Below, piece by piece: positions 1-5,957 of a stretch of 6,516 nucleotides of DNA. The position numbers and the translations under genes are program-made. How positions within the stretch are numbered: the stretch's first letter is position 1; each line of letters starts with the position of its first letter. The notes under the pieces were generated by a model. The model was not told the DNA's origin, did no database searches, and was given only the letters and a program-made list of their open reading frames with translations. The stretch comes from Puniceicoccales bacterium. Lineage in GTDB: Bacteria > Verrucomicrobiota > Verrucomicrobiia > Opitutales > LL51. Location of the stretch: positions 1 through 6,516 of the forward strand of contig JAIRZB010000016.1 of assembly GCA_031267435.1 (NCBI GenBank). The letters run 5' to 3'.

Positions 1-76
1 TTTCAGAGGTTCGTGGAGAAGCAATCGATTCGCGAGGGGAAAAAATGCGGGGCAAACAGGGAACGTTAGGACACCA

Positions 77-1024
77 TTGCCAACGGAATCAGCGGCAGCG
101 AATGAGCTTACGCCCGCTGGGGGGCCCCCGTCCCAGGCATCCGAAGATGTTGCTGTGGTATGTGCCACGGACTTGCACTGCAATGATCAAAACTATCTAG
201 GCATAGAAAATATTGTCCATGGGCTGTGTATGGAACATGGTATGGTCATAGTAGTCATTAATGGAGATGTTAATACAAGGCGCGATCCTATAACCCATAG
301 GTTGATTCCTAGTTCCGAAAAACATGGCGATACCCGTACTAATCGATTAAAAATATTAGCTACCTTTCTTTCCTCACTCCTTAGGCATTCGAATTTACAT
401 ATAGTTTTTAATATGGGAAATCATGAAGTTATGGATAGATATCCTCACCATATGTCATATTTTTTCCGAAAAATGACCAATTACGGGGGTGATCGATTCC
501 ATGTGATCAGTAATTTTAAAGCGCGAATACCACTTGAAATGGAAAAACATGAACCGCAAGATGGTTTTAAACGTTTCGTAAAGCCTTATGTCCACATCAA
601 TGGATTCGGCTTTGTAGGCTACTGTACAAAAGATATTTTCCCTTGGGGAAAACCACAGGATCAGAGATGTTATAGCTATGCATTGGGAAATTTTTTTGCT
701 AATGACGAAAAACATAGGTATATAAATAGATTTTTTAAAAGTTGCAAGAGGAACATGGCTCAACCGGAGACAAAGGTAATCTTTGCGGTAGCCCATGCGG
801 GTGCAAAAGAATTCAATCAACTGGAATTGGCGAAATTTTTGGATGGTGCATCGAAACCCATCGTAGCAATATTTGGGCATGATCATAGGCAGGATCATGC
901 AAGAGGTACCATAAAACATGGAATAATAGGCGTTCAGCCGTATCCCTATGGCGAAGATGTGGCCATAATTAGGTTTAAAAAATTTATACTTACCTCCATA
1001 GAATATGCAAATACATACTTTTAA
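77..1024 (+). CDS. Calcineurin-like metallophosphoesterase (5'-nucleotidase/UshA-like catalytic domain), possibly 5'-partial
   Basis: The protein is predicted to hydrolyse a phosphomonoester or phosphodiester with a two-metal centre; the substrate is unknown. All metallophosphoesterase motifs are visible in order: DLH (D32, H34), GDVN (D64, N66), GNHE (114-117), AHAG (H240) and GHDH (267-270). The GDVNT form resembles the N-terminal domain of UshA-type 5'-nucleotidases, but the C-terminal substrate domain of that family is absent. The domain starts near residue 24 and ends at the C-terminus. No signal peptide or membrane segment is seen, so a cytoplasmic location is inferred. The start used is TTG at 77, with AGGA at 68-71 five bases upstream. 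The frame stays open back to base 2, so the gene may begin outside the window. Residues 1-23 are Ala/Pro/Gly-rich and encoded by DNA far more GC-rich than the rest. The gene converges on the tRNA 15 bases downstream. Family assignment is confident; function and start are not. Confidence -1.
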   Translation: MPTESAAANELTPAGGPPSQASEDVAVVCATDLHCNDQNYLGIENIVHGLCMEHGMVIVVINGDVNTRRDPITHRLIPSSEKHGDTRTNRLKILATFLSSLLRHSNLHIVFNMGNHEVMDRYPHHMSYFFRKMTNYGGDRFHVISNFKARIPLEMEKHEPQDGFKRFVKPYVHINGFGFVGYCTKDIFPWGKPQDQRCYSYALGNFFANDEKHRYINRFFKSCKRNMAQPETKVIFAVAHAGAKEFNQLELAKFLDGASKPIVAIFGHDHRQDHARGTIKHGIIGVQPYPYGEDVAIIRFKKFILTSIEYANTYF

Positions 1025-1039
1025 ACGCTGGTAAATTTC

Positions 1040-1132
1040 TGGCGGAGAGAGAGGGATTCGAACCCTCGAGCCCCGTTTTGCAAGGCTACCTTCTTAGCAG
1101 GAAGGGGCTTTCGACCACTCAGCCATCTCTCC
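1040..1132 (-). tRNA. tRNA-Ser(GCT)
   Basis: Read on the minus strand this folds as a class II tRNA. The acceptor stem GGAGAGA pairs with TCTCTCC over 7 bp. A short D-arm (GCT/AGC) follows, then anticodon stem CCTTC/GAAGG with loop CTGCTAA. The GCT anticodon lies at 1096-1098 and reads AGC and AGU codons. The long variable arm has an AGCC/GGCT stem, and the T-arm is GAGGG-TTCGAAT-CCCTC. The long variable arm and G73 are serine identity features. The 3' CCA is encoded in the DNA (1040-1042). A TTGACC box at 1165-1170 (minus) could be a -35 element, but no good -10 follows. No hairpin plus T-run terminator is seen downstream; the gene is convergent with the metallophosphoesterase. Confidence -1.
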
Positions 1133-2165
1133 TCCATGACCAGTGCTAATAAACTCGCCGCTATGGTCAAGAAAAAGTTTATGAAGATCCTCCAATGCGG
1201 TATTTTGGGTATCGATAAATAAAAAAACAATAAAAAGATTGACTTTTAAAAAAACATTTACGCCAATGGAAATCAAAGAATAGGAGTAAATGTTTCCCCA
1301 TAAAAATTTGGGATAATGAATAGGTTTGGGATGCCTCCGTTTATCGGTCGCCGGACCCATAGAAAAGCTACAATGGGAGGGAAGAGTCGACCAATCCCAA
1401 TGGGCAATTTTTGGTTTAGCAATGGAGAAAACTTAAGGGAAGCCTATGATGCAAAAAACGAAATTCGGCAAAGATATTGCACGATTATGTCCAGCGTTCC
1501 CGTGGCTGGAGATCTTATTCCTAGCAAGGAATTTACCGTTCATCCCGTTCCACTTTTTTGGCTGAGCGACATTTCCAGTCCATGGTCCAGCCCAGGATAG
1601 AAATAGAAATCGCTGGATAATGCGGACAAGGGGTTCCAAAATACTCGCCATTATCGCTGTCATGTTGGTGGAAAATTTCATCGATCTCCCCCTGAAAAAT
1701 TATTAATATCCGTCCGAAGAAAGATCGAGACAAATAGTTGATTTTGTTGCTCGCTGATAAATTTTCTGTTCCTAGGAAATTTACCAACTTTTATTTGACA
1801 AGGTAATCCCATGCACAATGCAAAAAATACCTTCCCAATAAACCCAGAGAGCTGGATGTGCCGTGTTTTACATTAATCTATCACCTTTGTCATTAGACAA
1901 CATACGCAAGTGATGACACTTTTGCCTTTCGGTAATCCGACATGACAGCCACATCATTCGCCTTGCTAACTTTAAAAAAAAGAGTAAGGAATAAATTCAA
2001 CCATAAAAATCACGCTCACTCCAGCAAGACTCCCATGCTAAATAATTTAAGAAAAAATCCAGATAAAAATATCGAAAAACTCATTTATTTGTACCATTGC
2101 TATTTTAAGGCATTCATTTTTGTGTTTAATACTCGCTGTAATCCCACATTGGGAGTATTTTCTAG
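1133..2165. other. Gene-poor spacer between tRNA-Ser and the proS region; no recognisable gene
   Basis: No ORF here resembles a family I know. Small ORFs are visible. A 28-codon plus-strand ORF starts at ATG 1136. A strong AGGAG (1282-1286) precedes an 8-codon ORF (ATG 1290, TAA 1314-1316), whose stop overlaps, as TAATG, the ATG of a 94-codon ORF (1316-1600). A 28-codon ORF at 1620-1706 (+) has basic residues followed by a hydrophobic run (ILAIIAVMLV). The minus-strand ORFs across 1433-1787 are interrupted relative to each other and unrecognised. A TTGACA box at 1795-1800 has no convincing -10. The stretch may be decayed genes, but no parent gene can be named. Confidence -1.
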
Positions 2166-2333
2166 ATGCCCATGAAAGAGATTGCAATGAATGAACTCCT
2201 CAGGATTGGGAATGAAAATAAAAAATTCGGCATTTTTGGCGCTATCAATGGGACGTGGAAAAAATTAATTCAATTTGACATAGCTAAAAATACTTTCGAC
2301 GATAAATTAGATTGCAACGGTAGCGGTAATTAA
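2166..2333 (+). CDS. Small ORF of 55 residues, hypothetical
   Basis: I do not recognise this protein. The ATG is preceded directly by an in-frame TAG (2163-2165). GGGAG lies at 2151-2155, ten bases before the ATG, a plausible ribosome binding site. That site is inside a small inverted repeat (TCCCA 2142-2146, TGGGA 2150-2154). The product is mixed-charge with no membrane segment or signal peptide; the central part reads KKFGIFGAINGTWKKLIQFD. It stops 23 bases before proS in the same direction, so it could be a small upstream member of the same transcript. A TTGACA (2275-2280) inside it might equally belong to a proS promoter, although its -10 is poor. It may be a chance ORF. Confidence -1.
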   Translation: MPMKEIAMNELLRIGNENKKFGIFGAINGTWKKLIQFDIAKNTFDDKLDCNGSGN

Positions 2334-2356
2334 TAGGAGAATAAAACGAAGTAAAA

Positions 2357-3841
2357 ATGAGGAAATTTGGCATAGAACCTCTGCGTTCGGAAAATTTTCC
2401 CGAATGGTATCAACGGGTTGTAAAGGAAGCCGATTTGGCCGAAAATAGCGATGTTCGTGGTTGTATGGTCATCAAACCTTGGGGCTATGCGATTTGGGAA
2501 AATATGCAGCGCATCCTGGACGGTATGTTTAAAAAAACAGGCCATCAAAATGCTTACTTTCCACTGTTTATCCCGCTAAAATATTTAGAAAGGGAGGCGG
2601 CGCACGTCGAAGGATTTGCGAAGGAATGTGCCGTCGTAACGCACACGCGCCTACGGGTGGACGATCATGGGCAATTGATTCCCGTCTCGCCGCTGGAAGA
2701 ACCGCTCGTCGTCCGTCCCACTTCGGAAACGATTATCGGCGAATCCTTTTCACGCTGGGTTCATTCCTACCGCGATTTGCCCATTCTTATTAACCAATGG
2801 GCGAATGTCGTGCGCTGGGAAATGCGTACACGTCTGTTCTTACGGACCTCAGAATTTCTTTGGCAGGAAGGTCATACCGTCCACGAAACAAGTGTGGAAG
2901 CGGAAATGGAAACGGAAAAAATGTTGGAATGTTACCGCGAATTTGCTGAAAATTATATGGCCATGCCAGTTCTTTGCGGCGAAAAAACAGAAATGGAACG
3001 CTTTCCAGGAGCTGTAAAAACATTGTGTATCGAAGCAATGATGCAGGATCGAAAGTCGTTACAGGCAGGAACTTCACACTTCCTTGGACAAAATTTCGCA
3101 AAATCTTCAAACATTCAATTTGTGGGTCGCAATGGCGAAAATCAGTATGCGTGGACATCCTCCTGGGGAGTATCGACGCGGCTTATCGGTGGACTTATTA
3201 TGACCCATTCCGATGACGATGGCTTAATTTTACCACCAAGCCTAGCGCCGCAACATATCGTCATTTTACCCATTATCCACCACGAAAAAGATGAAAGTAT
3301 TGTTCGCGAATATTGCGAAAAAGTTAGGAAACAAGTCAATGAAATGGATTACAATGATCACCCCATAGGGGTGCATATCGATGGGCGTGATCTCAACGGT
3401 GGCGTAAAAAAATGGGAATGGATTAGGAAGGGTGTGCCACTAATTTTGGAAATCGGTCCCCGCGACCGGGAAAAAAATTCCCTCTCCATTCTGCGACGCC
3501 ATACTATGGAAAAATACACCCCATCGCTGGAAGAATTTGTACGGAATTTGAAACAGGAATTGGAACAGATCCAGTTGGAGATGTTGGAACGGGCACGCAC
3601 CTTTCGCGAACAAAATACAAAACAAATCACTTCAGAAAGCGAATTTGCTGAATTTTTTAAAGCGCAGGGTGGGTATGCGGTGACATTTTTCGCGGGAGAT
3701 CGGGCCATCGAAGAGACCATGAAAGAAAATTTTAATGTGACAATTCGCTGTATTCCAAAGGCAGCTGAAAATCCAATTGGAACTTGCATATTTACAAATC
3801 AACCGACACAACAAAAGGTTATCTGGGCGAAATCCTATTAG
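2357..3841 (+). CDS. proS: Proline--tRNA ligase, type 3 (archaeal/eukaryotic-like)
   Basis: A cytoplasmic class II aminoacyl-tRNA synthetase that activates proline with ATP and charges tRNA-Pro. At 494 residues it is typical for the short type 3 form, which lacks the editing (INS) insertion of the common bacterial ProRS. The N-terminus ADLAENSDVRGCMVIKPWGYAIWE (24-48) is characteristic. The motif 1 region is GHQNAYFPLFIP (62-73), the proline-binding TSE loop 122-124, motif 2 RWEMRTR...FLRTSEFLWQEGHT (153-174), AGTSHFLGQNF 237-247 and motif 3 GVSTRLIGG (271-279). The anticodon-binding domain follows at about 300-400. The C-terminal zinc-type domain ends in the usual AKSY, but most Cys ligands are missing: WCGDxxC is replaced by FFAGDRAI (444-451), and only C477 of the later CxxC pair remains. 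The ATG is the first start after an in-frame TAA at 2342-2344. AGGAG (2335-2339) is 17 bases away, unusually far; GAAG at 2348-2351 is closer but weak. It converges with murG. Confidence -1.
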   Translation: MRKFGIEPLRSENFPEWYQRVVKEADLAENSDVRGCMVIKPWGYAIWENMQRILDGMFKKTGHQNAYFPLFIPLKYLEREAAHVEGFAKECAVVTHTRLRVDDHGQLIPVSPLEEPLVVRPTSETIIGESFSRWVHSYRDLPILINQWANVVRWEMRTRLFLRTSEFLWQEGHTVHETSVEAEMETEKMLECYREFAENYMAMPVLCGEKTEMERFPGAVKTLCIEAMMQDRKSLQAGTSHFLGQNFAKSSNIQFVGRNGENQYAWTSSWGVSTRLIGGLIMTHSDDDGLILPPSLAPQHIVILPIIHHEKDESIVREYCEKVRKQVNEMDYNDHPIGVHIDGRDLNGGVKKWEWIRKGVPLILEIGPRDREKNSLSILRRHTMEKYTPSLEEFVRNLKQELEQIQLEMLERARTFREQNTKQITSESEFAEFFKAQGGYAVTFFAGDRAIEETMKENFNVTIRCIPKAAENPIGTCIFTNQPTQQKVIWAKSY

Positions 3842-3849
3842 ATACGCCT

Positions 3850-4917
3850 CTATTTTTTATTTCGAAGGAGATGTTCGACGGCATTGGCAATTTGTTCGGC
3901 GGCGTCGGGTACGAATGTGTGATCGAGATGCCATTGCATCGTTGCTAGAATGTCTGGATTAGAAATAATTTCGAAGGTGCGTTGGGCGAGGGTATCGATT
4001 TTGTTCTGGTCGACAACGGTCGCAACTCCGAGTTCTTCGGCGACCTTTGCATTGGCCCATTGGTGATTATCGGCGGCGAAGGGATAGGGGACCAGGATCA
4101 TTGGTTTTTTACAATATCGGCATTCCGCAATCGTTCCGGCACCGGCACGTGCAATGACTAAATCGCAGGCGCGAATTACCAAATTCATATTGTTACAAAA
4201 TGGTAACATATGCAAAGTGCAGTCTTCAAAATTGATCGCTTTTTCTTCGGAAAAAGAAGGACCTGCAATGCAAAAAATATCAATATTATGGTGAGCAAAT
4301 TTAAAGAAATTTTGCTGCACCCATTTGTTAATGGCGAGTGCTCCATTGCTTCCTCCAATGATTAGAATGATTCGTTTTAAAGCGGGCCAACCGAGTTGAT
4401 TACGGGCTTCGGCTCGGGAAATATTTACAAATTCCTGACGAATAGGGTAATCCACATGCGACACTTTTTTGTTATATTTTTTTAAAAATATATTTGGTGG
4501 AAAAAGAATTTTTGTTGCAAATCCCGCTAAGAAGCGCGTTGCTTTTCCGGGAATAATATTTGATTCATGCAAAATGATGGGAATTTTTTTCATTTTTGCA
4601 GCGAGAACAAATCCCATCGAAGTAAATCCTCCGAAGGAAATGACGGCATCGATTTTTTTTACTTTGAGTAAATTTAAGGCTTGGCGAAAGGATTTTAGCT
4701 GGGAGTGTATAAAGCGTGTTAGGGTATAGGGTGAAAGCTGAAAGGGTATTGCGTTTACCCGGATGAAGTCAAAATTTTCATATTTTTTAGAAAAAATCTC
4801 ATCAATTTGTTTGTGGCTAATGGCAAAGGTACAATGGTGATTGACTAAACGTTCCGCAACGGCAATTGCCGGCGCAATGTGACCTCCAGAACCACCACAG
4901 ACTAGAAGAATATTCAT
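3850..4917 (-). CDS. murG: UDP-N-acetylglucosamine--N-acetylmuramyl-(pentapeptide) pyrophosphoryl-undecaprenol GlcNAc transferase
   Basis: This peripheral inner-membrane GT28 glycosyltransferase adds GlcNAc to lipid I to make lipid II, the last cytoplasmic step of peptidoglycan precursor synthesis. The 355 residues match the normal MurG length. The N-terminal domain has the glycine-rich loop GGSGGH (8-13), GGFTSMG (96-102) and HESNIIPGKATR (117-128). The C-terminal nucleotide-sugar domain has GGSNGA (188-193, usually GGSQGA), RAGAGTIAE (257-265) and PYPFAADNHQWANA (277-290). The ATG at 4917 gives the standard N-terminus. No Shine-Dalgarno is visible; a TATACT box lies so close that the mRNA may be almost leaderless. 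The gene is alone: no mur, fts or ddl neighbour is present, unlike the usual division/cell-wall cluster. Its stop is 8 bases from that of proS, tail to tail. Confidence -1.
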   Translation of the reverse strand: MNILLVCGGSGGHIAPAIAVAERLVNHHCTFAISHKQIDEIFSKKYENFDFIRVNAIPFQLSPYTLTRFIHSQLKSFRQALNLLKVKKIDAVISFGGFTSMGFVLAAKMKKIPIILHESNIIPGKATRFLAGFATKILFPPNIFLKKYNKKVSHVDYPIRQEFVNISRAEARNQLGWPALKRIILIIGGSNGALAINKWVQQNFFKFAHHNIDIFCIAGPSFSEEKAINFEDCTLHMLPFCNNMNLVIRACDLVIARAGAGTIAECRYCKKPMILVPYPFAADNHQWANAKVAEELGVATVVDQNKIDTLAQRTFEIISNPDILATMQWHLDHTFVPDAAEQIANAVEHLLRNKK

Positions 4918-4925
4918 GGGGTAGA

Positions 4926-4952
4926 AGTATAAAATCTTTGCCGATCTTGCAA
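4926..4952 (-). promoter_or_regulatory. Candidate murG promoter
   Basis: On the minus strand TATACT (4926-4931, 5 of 6 to TATAAT) is preceded after 15 bases by TTGCAA (4947-4952, 4 of 6 to TTGACA). The spacing is short, so only the -10 is reasonable. A start about 7 bases downstream would fall within two or three bases of the murG ATG, consistent with the missing ribosome binding site. This is inference only. Confidence -1.
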
Positions 4953-5011
4953 CTTTATAACAATTATGAAAAATTTTTAATTTCCGGGAAATTTATTTTG
5001 GGTTGATACAA

Positions 5012-5161
5012 ATGCCAACGGAAAATGACGAAATTTTAACTTTTAACGCGCCGCTTGCTCTCACCCTCTATCTGTTAGCATTGGAAGGTTTGGCCGCATC
5101 GTCAAGTAATAAATTTTGGATTAGATACGGTGGCAAGGTAGTACGCGGCGGAGCTACGTAA
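5012..5161 (+). CDS. Small ORF of 49 residues covering repeat copy 1, hypothetical
   Basis: I do not recognise this product. It opens with MPTEND and has a hydrophobic stretch APLALTLYLLALEGLAA (13-29), long enough to be a membrane helix or a buried helix, then a basic tail with KFWIRYGGKVVRGG. No good ribosome binding site precedes the ATG. Its first four codons share an 11-base match (TGCCAACGGAA) with the proposed start of the metallophosphoesterase at 77. Between repeat copies 1 and 2, three of five substitutions would be silent in this frame, but copy 2 has an in-frame TGA just upstream and copy 3 has an out-of-frame deletion. It may be a remnant of a duplicated gene or a chance ORF. Confidence -1.
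   Translation: MPTENDEILTFNAPLALTLYLLALEGLAASSSNKFWIRYGGKVVRGGAT
5045..5129 (+). repeat. Degenerate repeat, copy 1
   Basis: Two modules are recognisable. Bases 5045-5085 (41 nt) match 5218-5258 with 5 substitutions. Bases 5111-5129 (AAATTTTGGATTAGATACG) match 5495-5513 with 2. The modules are separated here by 25 bases. The strand is arbitrary. Confidence -1.
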
Positions 5162-5217
5162 CCGATGGAAAATTTGTCCCATTAGCTGAACGTGGGACCG
5201 CGAAGCACGGAAATTGA

Positions 5218-5278
5218 AACGTGCCACTTGCTCCCACCCTCTACCTGTTAGCCTTGGAGCAGGTTCATTATTGTCAAG
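5218..5278 (+). repeat. Degenerate repeat, copy 2
   Basis: Bases 5218-5258 match copy 1 at 36 of 41 positions without gaps, and 5240-5258 (TCTACCTGTTAGCCTTGGA) are identical to copy 3. After this, similarity to copy 1 falls to fragments such as GTCAAG (5273-5278, compare 5101-5106). The start is 173 bases after copy 1. Confidence -1.
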
Positions 5279-5353
5279 ATATTTTTGGGAGATATTTTTC
5301 TGAAATAAATTTCGGGAAAAATAAAAATATTTTGTAGTCGTAATAATATTTTC

Positions 5354-5428
5354 ATGGCAAATCGGCAAATCGTAAAAAGTAAAAAATCTTTTACGTTGGT
5401 GGAGACGGTTAATATCGCTTATCTCTAA
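5354..5428 (+). pseudogene. Type IV prepilin/pseudopilin-like N-terminus, probable remnant
   Basis: The 24-codon ORF has a short basic leader (K8, K10, K11) followed by SFTLVETVNIA (12-22). This resembles the prepilin peptidase site (G/A/S before FTLIE or FTLVE), with the conserved Glu five residues into the mature part. Real prepilins continue with about 20 hydrophobic residues; here a TAA stop follows at 5426-5428. The neighbouring frame is open from 5376 and reads on as ISNARRFSYAVKIFQEKF and YLLALE into repeat copy 3, so a frameshifted pilin-like gene is possible. No ribosome binding site is visible. The motif is short, so chance remains a real alternative. Confidence -1.
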
Positions 5429-5472
5429 TGCTAGAAGATTTAGTTATGCTGTCAAAATATTTCAAGAAAAAT

Positions 5473-5513
5473 TCTACCTGTTAGCCTTGGAAAAAAATTT
5501 TGGATTGGGTACG
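5473..5513 (+). repeat. Degenerate repeat, copy 3 (internally shortened)
   Basis: Bases 5473-5491 are identical to 5240-5258 of copy 2, and 5495-5513 match 5111-5129 of copy 1 at 17 of 19 positions. The two modules are nearly fused here, 22 bases shorter between them than in copy 1. That is not a multiple of three and so breaks any shared reading frame. It ends 36 bases beyond the rpsI stop. Confidence -1.
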
Positions 5514-5549
5514 AAAGAAACCTCCATCTCCCGAAAACATAGACAAAAA

Positions 5550-5948
5550 CTAACGCTTCGAAAATTGAAACCGCTTTCTAGCTCCGGGTTGCCCTGGTTT
5601 CTTACGCTCCTTTTTGCGACCGTCACGGGTGAGATGGCCAGCCTTTTTCAATGCAACTCTTAAACTTATATCCATTTCGCAAAGTGCCCGCGCTATGCCA
5701 AGACGAATCGCCCCCGTTTGCCCAGAAACACCGCCGCCAAAAACATGAACGTGTGCATTAATTTTTCCTAGTACGCCAGTTATTTCCAATGGAGAAAGAA
5801 CCATTTTCTGTGTTACCTCCTGCCGACAATATTCTTCAAATGGCCTTCCATTGACAACAATTTTGCCTTCACCGTTCGAAATTCTTACACGCGCGACAGA
5901 AGTCTTACGCCGTCCCGTCCCCAAAAACTCTTCCAAAAGCTCACTCAT
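5550..5948 (-). CDS. rpsI: Small ribosomal subunit protein uS9
   Basis: A structural protein of the 30S subunit head whose basic C-terminal tail reaches the P-site tRNA. The 132-residue length is normal. Signatures are GTGRRKTSVARVR (10-22), the GGGVSGQTGAIRLGIARAL block (71-89, the S9 family signature region) and the tail DGRKKERKKPGQPGARKRF followed by QFSKR (109-132); the terminal SKR is nearly universal. It lies 9 bases after rplM in the same direction, the classic L13-S9 operon, and is presumably co-transcribed and translationally linked. Only a weak GGA precedes the ATG. The downstream region holds repeat copy 3 with no obvious terminator. Confidence -1.
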   Translation of the reverse strand: MSELLEEFLGTGRRKTSVARVRISNGEGKIVVNGRPFEEYCRQEVTQKMVLSPLEITGVLGKINAHVHVFGGGVSGQTGAIRLGIARALCEMDISLRVALKKAGHLTRDGRKKERKKPGQPGARKRFQFSKR

Positions 5949-5957
5949 AGTTCCACG

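Larger units (their letters stand above)
4918..5549. other. Gene-poor stretch between murG and rpsI with repeats and possible gene remnants
   Basis: No known full-length gene is present. The stretch contains three degenerate copies of a repeat (5045, 5218, 5473), a 49-codon ORF (5012-5161) covering the first copy, and a 24-codon ORF (5354-5428) with a prepilin-like FTLVE motif. An 8-base tandem duplication, GGCAAATC twice (5356-5371), lies at the start of the latter. I see no RNase P, tmRNA, SRP or tRNA signature, and no clear hairpin plus T-run terminator for rpsI. Confidence -1.

Noticed and set aside
45..197. Alternative ORF from ATG 45 after GAGGGG
   Set aside because: Although the ribosome site looks good, the frame is Arg-rich, short, and out of frame with the clear phosphoesterase domain.
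455..919. 154-codon minus-strand ORF inside the metallophosphoesterase
   Set aside because: It lies entirely opposite a gene with complete catalytic motifs and has no recognisable features.
1021..1360. Minus-strand ORFs reading RWLSGRKP...GARGFESLSLR and GGEMAEWSKAPS
   Set aside because: These are translations of the tRNA-Ser gene, a common false ORF; the tRNA fold explains the sequence.
1795..1823. Promoter at TTGACA 1795-1800
   Set aside because: No acceptable -10 hexamer at 16-18 bases and no gene starts downstream within a reasonable distance.
3358..3789. 143-codon minus-strand ORF inside proS
   Set aside because: It is antisense to the conserved anticodon-binding and C-terminal domains of ProRS and is Ser/Arg-rich, as expected of a shadow frame.
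5102..5368. 88-codon minus-strand ORF across repeat copy 2
   Set aside because: No family resemblance and no ribosome binding site; it covers only one of the repeats, so the repeats do not support it as a gene.
5045..5513. CRISPR array
   Set aside because: Only three unequal, diverged copies with irregular spacing and no cas genes nearby.
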